Part shown: piece by piece, positions 17,172 to 25,864 of the stretch
Numbering within the stretch: position 1 is the first letter of the stretch
Layout: each line of letters opens with the position of its first letter
Origin: CAXXOK01 sp963675925
GTDB taxonomy: Bacteria > Bacillota > Clostridia > Christensenellales > Aristaeellaceae
Assembly: GCA_963675925.2 (NCBI GenBank)
Contig: CAXXIB010000004.1
Coordinates: forward strand, 620,001-684,000
DNA length: 64,000 nucleotides
Direction of reading: 5' to 3'
Position numbers and translations under genes: made by a program
Notes under the pieces: generated by a model
Seen by the model: only the letters and a program-made list of their open reading frames with translations
Told to the model about the DNA's origin: nothing
The model's database searches: none

Positions 17172-17594
17172 TTACTCGGATTCCCCGGCCTTTTCTCCCA
17201 GCAGTTCTTTGAGCTTTTTAGGGAACGGCACTCCGGCGAGGTTTAAGTTTTCCATTAACGAAATGCCTTCATTGGCAACGTAGAACCAGCATACGGCATC
17301 GCGAAACATGGTATTGCCCTGTCCCAGCGCTTTATCCAGCAGCGCGGCGACGAGCACCACCATGAGCATCAACCCTTTGCGCACCAACCCGATCGCCCCC
17401 ACCTTGGAAGACAGGCCGCCGTACTCGCTTTTCAAACTTTTGCCCATCCAGCCCACCAGCGTACCGCTGATGTAATCGGCCACCATGCATGCTAGAAGCA
17501 CCGTCATAAGCCAGCCCCAGCCGCCGAAGATACCCGCGACCGCGCCGATCGCCGCCGCCGCGATTTTAATTCCTTTATCCCAAATGGGTTCCAT
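17172..17594 (-). CDS. Phage holin, toxin-secretion/phage-lysis type
   Basis: 140 residues, with hydrophobic segments near 10-28, 32-50, and 73-90 and the pattern ACMVADYISGTLVGW...GLVRKG typical of the phage_holin_4 family (Cph1/TcdE-like). It permeabilises the membrane so the endolysin can reach the wall. ATG 17594 follows GGAGG and lies within the last codons of the endolysin gene. Last gene of the 13.5-kb phage block. Confidence 0.88.
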   Translation of the reverse strand: MEPIWDKGIKIAAAAIGAVAGIFGGWGWLMTVLLACMVADYISGTLVGWMGKSLKSEYGGLSSKVGAIGLVRKGLMLMVVLVAALLDKALGQGNTMFRDAVCWFYVANEGISLMENLNLAGVPFPKKLKELLGEKAGESE

Positions 17595-18348
17595 CCATCG
17601 TTCCTCCGTTTCTATCGCGTACCGCCTGCGTAAGTGCAACCCAGGTTTTGGGCCCGACGATACCGTCCGCCTGCAACCCCTGCTCTGTTTGAAAATCGAG
17701 CACTGCCTGCCGGGTCAGCGGTCCGAATCTACCATCCACAGCCAGGGTATCGTGCAGTTTATTGAGCCCCGTTTGCAGCTCCCTTACGCCATTGCCCATA
17801 CAGCCTTGCTGAAAGGTAAGACTGGAAAAGCGCGGCCTCCAAACCGGAATGACCGGGGTAACATCCCCGTCAGTTTCCGCCTGTGACAGGCCATAGTCCA
17901 CGCCGTCAATCAGGCCGTAGGCGTTTGGGCCGCCGTTGACGATGGATGCATCGTAAAACAGGCGCGTGGTGACCATTAGGTTGCTGGCACTGGCGTGCAC
18001 CAGAATATCGTCGGACACCTTCACATACACATGCCAGGCATTGCCCTCGTCGTCCTGATATATATCGGGTTCGCCGCCGTCGTGATCGACAATAAAAATC
18101 AGCGCACCCAGCGGAATTTTGCCAAAGCGCGCAACCCCGTCTTCAATGCTGCCCTTCACGGACACCAGATTGCGCCACATATCGTTGGTGCCGCGGTAAT
18201 TGGAGTGCAGGCCCAGCTCCCTGAGGGTCCACTCCACCAGCCCCTGGCAATCCATGCCTTTGAGTGTCTCGCCGCCCGCCACATAGGGGATGGTTCCCAT
18301 GAGCAGCAGGCTTTTGGCCTTCTGGGCGACCTGCGCGCCTGTAATCAT
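17575..18348 (-). CDS. Endolysin: NlpC/P60-type peptidase with peptidoglycan-binding domain
   Basis: 257 residues. Residues 1-145 are a papain-like NlpC/P60 domain: catalytic cysteine in GMDCQGLVEW (Cys34) and likely histidine in ILVHASAS near residue 117. Residues 180-245 are a PG_binding_1 domain (VRELQTGLNKLHDTLAVDGRFGP...GIVGPKTW). It should cleave stem peptides for host lysis. It overlaps the holin gene by 20 bases. Confidence 0.9.
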   Translation of the reverse strand: MITGAQVAQKAKSLLLMGTIPYVAGGETLKGMDCQGLVEWTLRELGLHSNYRGTNDMWRNLVSVKGSIEDGVARFGKIPLGALIFIVDHDGGEPDIYQDDEGNAWHVYVKVSDDILVHASASNLMVTTRLFYDASIVNGGPNAYGLIDGVDYGLSQAETDGDVTPVIPVWRPRFSSLTFQQGCMGNGVRELQTGLNKLHDTLAVDGRFGPLTRQAVLDFQTEQGLQADGIVGPKTWVALTQAVRDRNGGTMDGTHLG

Positions 18349-18433
18349 GATGGTATCGCTCCTTTATATGTTTAGGCCGGGACATGCAAACGCCGGGCCT
18401 GTGTACAGCCCGGCACCGTGTCAGGGTTTCGTT

Positions 18434-18613
18434 TTATGCTTCGGGGTCAGGTTCCGGCGGGTTTGGATGGATAAACACCCCGTCCGCATACAGATCTCCA
18501 ATGAAGGCAGGCTGCGTGCCCAGCTTGACCGCACCGGGAAACTCGGCCGCGTTTTCATCGTTGAGTACAATAATATTGACGACCACGCCGTCTTCAATGA
18601 TCGCATAGTTCAT
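18434..18613 (-). CDS. Small phage tail-associated protein
   Basis: 59 residues beginning MNYAIIEDGVVVNIIVLND, a pattern common in short proteins downstream of phage tail-fibre genes. ATG 18613 is favoured over 18622 because GGGAG is then properly spaced. Ends in a proline/glutamate-rich tail. Exact role unknown. Confidence 0.65.
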   Translation of the reverse strand: MNYAIIEDGVVVNIIVLNDENAAEFPGAVKLGTQPAFIGDLYADGVFIHPNPPEPDPEA

Positions 18614-18627
18614 GGTATTCATCTCCC

Positions 18628-19374
18628 TTACCTTGCGTTGCGGATCATGATAATGCCAGAACCGCCGCTTTGGCCGCCGCCATCATCAATACTGCCGCCG
18701 CCACCACCACCGCCGCCCGTGTTGGGCGTGCCGGCCATGCTCTGATCGCCTCCACCGCCTGCGCCACCAACGGCATTGTAACTGCCAAAGCCCGCGCCGC
18801 CGCCTGCATACAAGCTGCCGCCGGTTTCGTGAAACGCACGAGTCGTTGTGCCCTGCCCTGCGCCACCGGGTCTTCCGGTGCTGCCATTTTCACCATTAGC
18901 GCCATTGCTGCCGCCATCGCCCGGATAGGTGCCGAAAGCACCGCCGCCGGACCCGCCATCGCCACCGCCCTCCACAGTGATGCCGCTGCTGGCAGCTTTG
19001 CCACCACTCGCGCTTTGGCCCAGTGCAGCCGTTGTGCCGCCATCACCCGCCGCGCTGGTTGGTGCTCCGTAGCCTCCGGCCCCGATGGTGAGCAGGTATC
19101 CGGTGTTCTTAACGATATCCCTGCCGCTTTGCAGGGTCGTATACCCGCCGCCACCGCCCGCATAGCGCGACCCGCCGCCGCCGCCGCCGACCAGAAACAG
19201 ATCAATCCCCTTGGGGTCTTTCAGGAAGGTCAGCGTGCCGCTGGTCAGAAACATCACGCGCCAATTATCATCGCCGTCGTTTAGTATCGTCTTGCTGCCG
19301 GTAAACGTTAAATCGGTATAGGGGTCAAACTTGGCCATGGGAAAGCCCATGCCCATCCGCCTGCTCATCCTCAT
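18628..19374 (-). CDS. Glycine-rich phage tail-tip/adhesin protein
   Basis: 248 residues. After about 45 residues (FTGSKTILNDGDDNWRVMFLTSGTLTF) the protein becomes a Gly/Ser/Ala-rich domain (LFLVGGGGGGS, AGGGGGYTT, GGGGGGGGS) ending GGSGIIMIRNAR, the layout of glycine-rich domains on phage tail fibres. It begins at ATG 19374, overlapping the stop of the upstream tail gene by four bases. Probably a receptor-recognising tip. Confidence 0.7.
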   Translation of the reverse strand: MRMSRRMGMGFPMAKFDPYTDLTFTGSKTILNDGDDNWRVMFLTSGTLTFLKDPKGIDLFLVGGGGGGSRYAGGGGGYTTLQSGRDIVKNTGYLLTIGAGGYGAPTSAAGDGGTTAALGQSASGGKAASSGITVEGGGDGGSGGGAFGTYPGDGGSNGANGENGSTGRPGGAGQGTTTRAFHETGGSLYAGGGAGFGSYNAVGGAGGGGDQSMAGTPNTGGGGGGGGSIDDGGGQSGGSGIIMIRNAR

Positions 19375-20441
19375 GCCAGGTACCCCGTCAGCAGCCAAAG
19401 GTTGCCGCTGATTTTCTTGATGCTGGCACAGCCCCAGCGTTCGGGGATGGTTTTTTTGGATTCCACCGAGCACACTGTAACGCCGGACGCCGCAGCAATG
19501 GTTACCGGGCCGGTGTTCCAGCGAACAATTTCTATTTCCGTATTGATGGGAAACTCTAGCACCTCATCAGCCGGAACGGTGAGTGTGATTGGCGATGTAT
19601 TGTTGCACAAAAGCAAGCGCCCAGCGTTGCTCAGCGCCAGCGTTGTGCTGCCCGACAGCGTATCCCGTGCCGCGCTGGCCCTGTCCGGCTTAACCTTGCC
19701 AGCCTCCGCGCCGATGTAATCCGTCCCCTCGGTCGCCGCGCTCACTGCCCCGGAGCCATTGCCTTTCAGCATGCCGGATGCACTTACCGTCTGCTGCGCG
19801 CCGATGTTCTGGCGCACCTGGGCCTGCTGGCCCGTCTCCAGCGTCTGGGTGGTAAAGCGCAGCACATCGGCCGTCTCCTGGGCAAGGGCCTGATCAATCG
19901 CGCTGTCCATCATCTGCTCCAGCACCGATTGCGGAAACGCATTGGGTGCCATCAGCCCGCAAACGGCCTCGTCTGCGCGTTCATCGGTGATATCTCCGGG
20001 AAGCAATGCCGAAGCGCCCGCCTGCACCAGCACCTGTGCCAGCGAGAGCTCATAGGTTTCCGCGTCACGTGTCAGCGCAGGTGCCTGCGGCGTGCTGGCT
20101 GCCGTGCCGATCAACTTTTCCATGCTCACGCTGCGCTGGGCAAGGTTTAGCCGCAGTACAATGCGGTCGATACGGTTGAGCGCTTCCTCAGTGGTGTGCT
20201 CGATGGCCCACGCCCCGCTGCCGTCATCCCGCAGGCGATAGTAATAGCCCTCCACCATGGCCGACCCGAAACCCACCAGCGTGCGCATAGTGGAACCTTC
20301 CGCCGACACCTGCAAACAACTTCCCCCGTCTGCTACGCCACTACGCGAAAGGGCACGCAGCACGGTGGCCATATCCGCCGCATCGTAACTGCGCTCGTCC
20401 CCCACTGTGGAATTAAAAAAACCGTATTGTTCCTGGGCCAC
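19371..20441 (-). CDS. Tail fibre/baseplate protein (BppU-like)
   Basis: 356 residues. The N terminus (EQYGFFNSTVGDERSYDAADMATVLRAL) matches baseplate upper-protein or fibre-attachment regions of Firmicutes siphophages. The middle has helical repeats (VLEQMMDSAIDQALAQETADVL), and residues 220-356 look beta-rich, as in fibre C termini. Starts with GTG 20441 after AAGGATG. Host-range determinant by context. Confidence 0.7.
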   Translation of the reverse strand: MAQEQYGFFNSTVGDERSYDAADMATVLRALSRSGVADGGSCLQVSAEGSTMRTLVGFGSAMVEGYYYRLRDDGSGAWAIEHTTEEALNRIDRIVLRLNLAQRSVSMEKLIGTAASTPQAPALTRDAETYELSLAQVLVQAGASALLPGDITDERADEAVCGLMAPNAFPQSVLEQMMDSAIDQALAQETADVLRFTTQTLETGQQAQVRQNIGAQQTVSASGMLKGNGSGAVSAATEGTDYIGAEAGKVKPDRASAARDTLSGSTTLALSNAGRLLLCNNTSPITLTVPADEVLEFPINTEIEIVRWNTGPVTIAAASGVTVCSVESKKTIPERWGCASIKKISGNLWLLTGYLA

Positions 20442-20455
20442 GAAAAATCACATCC

Positions 20456-21535
20456 TTATCTGGCTGTTTGCCTGAGCTGCTTAAGCAGCGTGTTCACAGT
20501 AAGCGGTGCGTCGCCAAAGCTTGCCGCCAGCGAGCGTACGCCGTTTTCATAGGTTTCGGTCATCTCGGCGATGCGGACTGCCGCGCTGCCAAAGCGGCCC
20601 GCAACGAGCACCCTATCGCCCACATCATAATCCCGCTCGTAGCGGCACGCGCCCGAATCGATCAGCGTAGCGCTCACGGTCAGCTTTGTGTCGTTTTCCC
20701 CAAGCTTACGCTTGGCATAGAGCTCAATCATCGCCGGGTCCTGCAAGCTTCCGGCATCCGCCCAAAGCTCGCGTCGGGCTAATCCGCTTTCCTCCCCGCC
20801 ACCGCAGAGAATGAAACGGTCTTCGTCCTCCCCTGCGCCACCAACATACGCTGTCGTCGCGCTGCCGGAAAGCATCTGCCGGTACTGCACATCCGCCGCG
20901 TTACCGTTTTGTTCCGAAATCAGGCACAGCGCATCGCCGCTTGTGCGGTCCACGCCCTGCCACGCGGTGAACACAAACACCTTGCGCTCAAAATCCGGCA
21001 GGATATCCCAGCCCAACCCCGTACGCTCGCCGATGGCTTGAAACAAGGTGTCCAGCCGATCAAACCGGGCCTGCCAGGGCAGTACCGCGCCACGATTCAA
21101 GGACTCCGCCGCGACAAGCGTTGGTATCATGCGGGCTTCATCATCCGGCGCGATCAGGTTGTTTTGCGCGTAGTGCAGGTATGCCGCTTCGGCGCTGCCT
21201 GTGAAGCGATCCCATCCGAAGTCCTGATAGTTCCGCGCCCCGGCCGCCAGCGGTGGCACGCACACGCGGCGCTTGGCCAGGCCTTTGAGCATACAGCCGT
21301 TCACCGTAAGCCGCTCACGCGACAGCGTTTGCACATCCTCGATCAAGAACGCCTTTTGCGCATCCACCAATAGCAGCACGCCAGGCGCGAGTGCCTGTGC
21401 ACCGCTGACATCCGGGTGCAGCGTCAGCGTAAGCCGCCCTGTGCCCAAATAGCTGCGGGTAATTTGCAGGCTTTCAAACTGCGCAATCTCGGCCAGTTTT
21501 TCAAACTCCAAAGTCATGAGCTGCAGTGTAATCAT
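20456..21535 (-). CDS. Siphovirus ReqiPepy6 Gp37-like tail-tip protein
   Basis: 359 residues starting MITLQLMTLEFEKLAEI, with GRLTLTLHPDVSGA and, near the C terminus, YDVGDRVLVAGRFG...ETYENGVRSLAASFG. This is the Gp37-like tail-tip (hub) family found after Dit in many clostridial siphophages. It should form the tip through which DNA leaves. Lies 3 bases after Dit. Confidence 0.8.
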   Translation of the reverse strand: MITLQLMTLEFEKLAEIAQFESLQITRSYLGTGRLTLTLHPDVSGAQALAPGVLLLVDAQKAFLIEDVQTLSRERLTVNGCMLKGLAKRRVCVPPLAAGARNYQDFGWDRFTGSAEAAYLHYAQNNLIAPDDEARMIPTLVAAESLNRGAVLPWQARFDRLDTLFQAIGERTGLGWDILPDFERKVFVFTAWQGVDRTSGDALCLISEQNGNAADVQYRQMLSGSATTAYVGGAGEDEDRFILCGGGEESGLARRELWADAGSLQDPAMIELYAKRKLGENDTKLTVSATLIDSGACRYERDYDVGDRVLVAGRFGSAAVRIAEMTETYENGVRSLAASFGDAPLTVNTLLKQLRQTAR

Positions 21536-21538
21536 CGC

Positions 21539-22411
21539 TTATACACCTTCATATGCATGTCTCCATGTCACCGTAATTTCGCTCTGCGCGCTGGCACCGC
21601 CGGCCTCGTACACAAGGGCGTTCAGGCCCGGGCGCAGGGTAAAGTCCGCCAGCGGTGTGTCCAGACTTAGTTTGCCAAACGCGCCGGACTCCACACCGCC
21701 AGCGTCAATAATGCGGGCATCCAGCCGGGCCGGATCGGTATTAAGGATCAGAGTATTGCCCTCCGGCACCGCTGCCGACAGGGCAATTTCCTTGCCGGTC
21801 GTCAGGTTTTTAAGCCGCGGCACTTCACCCTTGCACACCACGGTGATCTGAACAGGCACGGAAACCTGCCCCAGGTTGCTGGCATCCCTGGCGTAATCCC
21901 GGCGGCCGAATTGCACCGGGAATTGAAACGGCAGTGCAAAGCCTTCACCCGTATCCGCAAATACAACGGACGAGGGATTCACCGCATACCAGTACGGGCT
22001 TTCGCAGCGGAAATTGAGCTTCACGTTGGGCTGGGTATCCAGCGTTCTGCCCTGAGCATCCAGTCCGCCATCCGGCACAGCGTAGGTCATGTAGCGACCG
22101 TTGTCGTTTTCATAAATCAATACGGCACGGCTGTCGCCACGGGCCGCTTTATCCGGCGATAATACGCGCAAAAGCGCCATTCGCCGCTGGTACAGCTCAG
22201 CGCGGCTATTGCCCATAATGTGCAGGGTCACCGTCAACATACGCTTCTGGCGGCGGAACGAAAGCGCCGTATCCCCCTGCTGGTACGCCCCGCGAATGCT
22301 TTGAAATTCCAGCTCCGGCAGACCCAGCCCGCCGATTTTGGATAGCACATACGGCGCGCCGCAGAATACCGCCTGCTCGTTGCTCAGGTTGATATAGGTC
22401 AGCTTTTGCAT
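21539..22411 (-). CDS. Distal tail protein (Dit)
   Basis: 290 residues of the Sipho_tail family. The N-terminal ring-forming domain includes GLGLPELEFQSIRGAYQQGD and the RQKRMLTVTLHIMG strand; the C-terminal half is a beta-sandwich. Dit forms the hexameric ring joining tail tube and tip. Strong GGAGGAACC site before ATG. Confidence 0.82.
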   Translation of the reverse strand: MQKLTYINLSNEQAVFCGAPYVLSKIGGLGLPELEFQSIRGAYQQGDTALSFRRQKRMLTVTLHIMGNSRAELYQRRMALLRVLSPDKAARGDSRAVLIYENDNGRYMTYAVPDGGLDAQGRTLDTQPNVKLNFRCESPYWYAVNPSSVVFADTGEGFALPFQFPVQFGRRDYARDASNLGQVSVPVQITVVCKGEVPRLKNLTTGKEIALSAAVPEGNTLILNTDPARLDARIIDAGGVESGAFGKLSLDTPLADFTLRPGLNALVYEAGGASAQSEITVTWRHAYEGV

Positions 22412-22473
22412 GGTTCCTCCATCATTCGATCCTGTTTTCGGACTGTTATTCTATGTTCCCAGTCAGCGCTTTT

Positions 22474-23748
22474 CTAGGTATGCAGCAGCTCCGCCGCAAG
22501 CGCTTCATTGGCCTGCCGTATACGCCAGGCGGTATCGGCGGGGGATTCCACCGGGGTGTTGAAGGTGTTTTGCTGGGTAATGGTCACGCCTGCGGCAGGC
22601 GGGTGCTCCTGATAAAAGCCATCGGTGGCAGCTTGCAGCGCCGTGTTTAGGTTTTGCTGCAATCCCAGCACCATGGTGTTCAGGCGTTCCATCCAGCCGG
22701 AGATACTGCCCGCTTTGTCCATGAAACCCGCAAGCATCTGCTCACCCAGGGTTTGTCCGGCGGCGTTGTAATCGGGCGCAAACGCAGCGATGAGCTTGAC
22801 AATTTCGTCCTGCGTACCGGCCATGAGCTGTTTTTCGGCCTCGGCTCGCAAGGCGGCTGCCTGTAACTGTGTGTCGTATGTATCATTGACAGCGTTTTGC
22901 TGCGCAGACAGGGCTGTAAGCTCCGCGTCTGCCCGCTCGCTTACGGCCTGCAACTGCGCCTGCAGCGCAGCTTTCTGATCCTCGCGAGTCGTTTGCGAAA
23001 GCCAATTATCATACTCCGCCTGCGCATCCGTCAGCTGAGCCGACAGCTGTCCCCGGTTAAAGGCATCCTGCTCGTAGGCCAGGGCCTGCTGCAGTTTTTC
23101 AATCCGCCGCAGGTACGTGTCCTTAGCGGCGGCACGATCCTCGGCCTGGGCCAGTGCGTCCAGCGCATCGATCTGCGCGTGAATCGCTTCGGTGCTGGAA
23201 TCCTTCCAGGTCTGCCAAGCCTGGCGGCTTTGGCTGAGCATGGAAAGCTCGGCATCGCGCATGGTTTCGTAGCGGTTGCGCAAGGCATTCATCACACCGG
23301 ACAGCAGCGTATCGAGGCTCTGCGCATCCCGCGCGGCGATTTGCGCCTGCACAGCCGCCAAACGCTTCTGCAAATCCAGCGCGTCCTTTGCACTCATGCG
23401 CAGGCGGTTCATATTCTCCCGGATGGTGAGCAGGTATTCCAGTTCCTGCTCATAGGTCGTGCGGGAGAGGGATTTCAGCGTTGTCAGCTCTCGAATCGCA
23501 GCCCGATAGCTCCGCTGCGCGGCCGCTGCCGCAGACGCGGAAACGCGGTTGCCATCCGTGTCTGTTAGCAACCGGCGAACGTGCTGGCGCAGGGTATCGA
23601 GCTGCCGCTCCGCCTGTGTAGTACTGATTTGCAGGGGAATCGGGGTTCCGTTTACCAGCGTGCTGATCTTACCCGCCACCCGATCCAGCTGCGCGGCCGC
23701 CTGCTGTGCCGCCTCGGATACATACCTGGAAATGTCTTCAGCCGTCAA
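22474..23748 (-). CDS. Short tail tape-measure protein
   Basis: About 424 residues, almost entirely helical/coiled coil (for example EQELEYLLTIRENMNRLRMSAKDALDLQKRL), located between the tail chaperones and Dit where the tape measure always sits. Tape-measure length sets tail length, so this implies a short tail compared with typical siphophages. There is no obvious transmembrane or lysozyme domain. TTG 23748 is chosen because GGGAGG lies 8 bases upstream; in-frame codons extend to 23769 without a site. Confidence 0.75.
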   Translation of the reverse strand: MTAEDISRYVSEAAQQAAAQLDRVAGKISTLVNGTPIPLQISTTQAERQLDTLRQHVRRLLTDTDGNRVSASAAAAAQRSYRAAIRELTTLKSLSRTTYEQELEYLLTIRENMNRLRMSAKDALDLQKRLAAVQAQIAARDAQSLDTLLSGVMNALRNRYETMRDAELSMLSQSRQAWQTWKDSSTEAIHAQIDALDALAQAEDRAAAKDTYLRRIEKLQQALAYEQDAFNRGQLSAQLTDAQAEYDNWLSQTTREDQKAALQAQLQAVSERADAELTALSAQQNAVNDTYDTQLQAAALRAEAEKQLMAGTQDEIVKLIAAFAPDYNAAGQTLGEQMLAGFMDKAGSISGWMERLNTMVLGLQQNLNTALQAATDGFYQEHPPAAGVTITQQNTFNTPVESPADTAWRIRQANEALAAELLHT

Positions 23749-23992
23749 CCGTTTCACCTCCCGTACCAAAAAATGTCATAGGGTCTACCGCTTCGGTGCC
23801 GCCCTGCTCTGCGCCGTGACGATCGGTATAGGCTTTCAGCACCACAGGCAGCTCCGCCGGGTAATAGTCTTCCATCAGCTCGCGCTTTGCAATGCCGAGC
23901 GTAAGCCCTGCAGCAATCAAACGCTGCAGCCAGGTTTCCATGTCGCGGTGAGCCGGCTGATATGACTGCGCAGCCGGCGCGCCGCCTGGGTA
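23738..23992 (-). CDS. Tail chaperone T extension, reached by -1 frameshift (gpGT)
   Basis: Reading in the -1 frame from the slippery site at 23998-23992 gives 84 codons to the stop at 23738, adding YPGGAPAAQ...LTLGIAKRELMEDYYPAELP to the first 123 residues of the upstream chaperone, a fusion of 207 residues. In lambda-like tails gpG and gpGT are both needed to load the tape measure. An internal ATG at 23941 has no Shine-Dalgarno, so independent translation is unlikely. Confidence 0.7.
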   Translation of the reverse strand, partial: YPGGAPAAQSYQPAHRDMETWLQRLIAAGLTLGIAKRELMEDYYPAELPVVLKAYTDRHGAEQGGTEAVDPMTFFGTGGETVDG

Positions 23993-24360
23993 AAATTTTC
24001 CGCCATGTTCACCTCAAGCCATGCATTGACTATGTCCAACAGACCGTCCGCACCGATTGCCGCGTCGGACAAAAGCGTCTCTTCGGGAATCTCCGTCAGC
24101 ACAGCTATCAGCTTCACAGTTTGCTCCGGCACCACCGTAAGCGCTTTGAGGGCTAAATCAAGCAGCTTCGCCCGATCCATTGTTTTCAGCGTTTCCAGAA
24201 AAGCGGAGACATCCGTGTCCGGTATCAGCGCTTCCGCCACCTGGCGCGGGAAACTTTCCAGCAGTCGGATGGCCTGCAAATACCGCCCCAGCGGCATTTT
24301 TGTAATCTCCTGCCCGCGCACCGTAATACTGCGCGGCAGCGATACATCAATCGAGTTCAT
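23917..24360 (-). CDS. Tail assembly chaperone (gpG-like)
   Basis: 147 residues between the major tail protein and the tape measure, with the feature MPLGRYLQAIRLLESFPRQVAEALI common in Firmicutes tail chaperones. ATG 24360 follows GGAGAAAGGA. Near its end it carries the A-AAT-TTT frameshift site, so a share of ribosomes should make the longer gpGT form. Confidence 0.75.
   Translation of the reverse strand: MNSIDVSLPRSITVRGQEITKMPLGRYLQAIRLLESFPRQVAEALIPDTDVSAFLETLKTMDRAKLLDLALKALTVVPEQTVKLIAVLTEIPEETLLSDAAIGADGLLDIVNAWLEVNMAENFTQAARRLRSHISRLTATWKPGCSV
23992..23998 (-). promoter_or_regulatory. -1 ribosomal frameshift slippery heptamer
   Basis: The minus-strand sequence GAA AAT TTT in the zero frame places A AAT TTT exactly as an X-XXY-YYZ heptamer. 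The -1 frame is open from here through the T extension, whereas the zero frame stops 24 codons later. Confidence 0.7.
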
Positions 24361-24395
24361 ACGCGTCCTTTCTCCTGCGGTGGATTCCCCTCGAC

Positions 24396-24428
24396 ACCCC
24401 GGTGCAGAGGCAATGCCCCTGCCGGGGT
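24396..24428 (-). terminator. Hairpin after the major tail protein gene
   Basis: ACCCCGG (24396-24402) pairs with CCGGGGT (24422-24428), extended by GCAGAGGCA / TGCCCCTGC with one mismatch. No long T run, so likely a partial terminator or mRNA stabiliser. Confidence 0.55.
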
Positions 24429-24452
24429 TACTCGGGGTGACACACCGTGGCA

Positions 24453-25040
24453 CTATGCCTCAGGCTTCACTTCGGCAGCCGTCAGGAATGCGTTGCATGC
24501 CTCTGCATTGCTGCCGTCTTCCTTCAGCTGCATGACGGCCCAGGGTTTCAGGCTCATGAGCTGCGGCTTTTTAAACACGCCGGAGAGAATGACCTCGCAT
24601 ACCGATGCGTTTTGCTGCTTGGAGGCGAAGTTATCAAACTTTACGCCGGTCAGCTCAAACACGCGATAGTTGAAGTAAAACGGCAGACCGGACACGGTAT
24701 CGGCCACGCAGCGCAGCGCGAAAAACTTACCCGCGACCGAGAAATTCGCTTCCAGCGTTTCGGTTTGCGCGTCATACACGCCAAGGCCCAGGGTTTCCAG
24801 CCGGGAAAGCGGCACCTCGGCCAGGCGCAGTTCCACATCCTCGCCGGATACATTGCGCAGCTGGGCGTACAGGTCGTCGTCGTAATAGATATCGGTTTTG
24901 TTCTCCTTGACGGAACGGCTCATCTGCCCCGCATATTGCAAGGCCGCCCCGGCGCCGGTTTCGTATGCGGTGATGGAATCGGTCAGTATCGGCGCAAGTG
25001 CGACGCCCCGAAAGCCGATAATGGCTCGTTTAACACTCAT
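24453..25040 (-). CDS. Major tail tube protein
   Basis: 195 residues, phi13/TP901-type tail tube family. Motifs seen: ITAYETGAGAALQYAGQMSRSVKENKTDIYYDD, then YFNYRVFELTGVKFDNFASKQ. Position after the tail terminator and before the chaperones is as expected, as is the hairpin that follows, since this is a high-copy structural protein. Good GGAGTAGGGGG site before ATG. Confidence 0.82.
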   Translation of the reverse strand: MSVKRAIIGFRGVALAPILTDSITAYETGAGAALQYAGQMSRSVKENKTDIYYDDDLYAQLRNVSGEDVELRLAEVPLSRLETLGLGVYDAQTETLEANFSVAGKFFALRCVADTVSGLPFYFNYRVFELTGVKFDNFASKQQNASVCEVILSGVFKKPQLMSLKPWAVMQLKEDGSNAEACNAFLTAAEVKPEA

Positions 25041-25052
25041 GGTTTTATCCCC

Positions 25053-25382
25053 CTACTCCAGTTTTTCAAAGGTCATGCGCAGTTGCGCGGTTTCAGTTTC
25101 GCTCTCCTGCACGCGTTGCAGATTGTAGCGCAGCCCAGTCATTGCGGTAGTGATCGGGCCTTTCAGCGCGTCACACGCGGCAAGTGTGGGCCCAAACACC
25201 CTAAGCAGGTAACGGCTGCGGGTCAAGTACGCCTGATTGTCTCGTGTGTCCACCGCGCTGCGCTCCAGCAGCTGCACGGCCGCGCACGGGTATTGCACGT
25301 CATTCTTTGGCCAGCCGCGCGTTACGCTTTGGATGGCCTCGATGGATGCCAATTCCTGCATAATGATTTCTGTCTCGTTCAT
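25053..25382 (-). CDS. Tail terminator/tail-completion protein
   Basis: 109 residues of a compact alpha/beta protein (MQELASIEAIQSVTRGWPKNDVQYPCAAVQLLE), matching SPP1 gp17-like/DUF3168-type tail terminators in size and place between head stopper and tail tube. GAGGGAG site before ATG. About 125 non-coding bases lie upstream, with no gp10-like gene. Confidence 0.6.
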   Translation of the reverse strand: MNETEIIMQELASIEAIQSVTRGWPKNDVQYPCAAVQLLERSAVDTRDNQAYLTRSRYLLRVFGPTLAACDALKGPITTAMTGLRYNLQRVQESETETAQLRMTFEKLE

Positions 25383-25508
25383 GGGCTTACTCCCTCCGGC
25401 ACGTCATGCCCCGTGTGTTTCATACCCTTGCTTTGTGCGATTGCCGCCATGAAGCAGCGGCGACCCATGGGTTATTGTTGTTCACAGGCCGCCCCGCCCC
25501 GGCGCAGC

Positions 25509-25862
25509 CTACCCACGCTGCGTTGGCGGGATGAAGGCAAGCGTGTATTCCTTGTGGCTGTGATAGCACCTGGGCATTTCCGATATACGGTAATCGCAGG
25601 TCGTGCTCGTATTGGGTTCCACGCACACGCCCATGCCTTCATCCAAAGTCAAATCGCCGTCGTAGAGCATCAGGAGTGTTGCCTCCCCGATCTGCCCCTG
25701 CACAGCGAGTTCCGTTTTCGCCGAAAGTGGCTGCAATACCACACGGACGGACACGGCTCCCGTGTCGTCAAAGCGGTATAGCCTGCCTGATTCCTGCACT
25801 TTCTGCGGCGCGGCGGCAGGCTTTACGGTCACGGTCTTTTTCCTATGTTCCAGCAAACGCAT
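25509..25862 (-). CDS. Head closure (stopper) protein
   Basis: 117 residues, beta-rich (GRLYRFDDTGAVSVRVVLQPLSAKTELAVQGQ, GMGVCVEP), consistent with SPP1 gp16/HK97-type head-tail joining proteins that plug the connector after packaging. Two bases after the connector gene. Assigned mainly from position and size. Confidence 0.55.
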   Translation of the reverse strand: MRLLEHRKKTVTVKPAAAPQKVQESGRLYRFDDTGAVSVRVVLQPLSAKTELAVQGQIGEATLLMLYDGDLTLDEGMGVCVEPNTSTTCDYRISEMPRCYHSHKEYTLAFIPPTQRG

Positions 25863-25864
25863 TC

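Noticed and set aside
23738..23941. Independent 67-residue gene between chaperone and tape measure
   Set aside because: Its ATG lacks a Shine-Dalgarno and lies in the middle of a frame that is open back to a slippery site; a frameshift product is the better reading.
25383..25508. A missing HK97 gp10-like neck gene between stopper and tail terminator
   Set aside because: All frames in this gap are broken by stops within a few codons. SPP1-type heads manage with connector, stopper and terminator, so nothing need be missing.
24447..25781. A 444-codon plus-strand open frame across the tail genes
   Set aside because: It runs antisense to the major tail protein, tail terminator and stopper genes, each of which has a ribosome site and matching order; the antisense product has no recognisable features.
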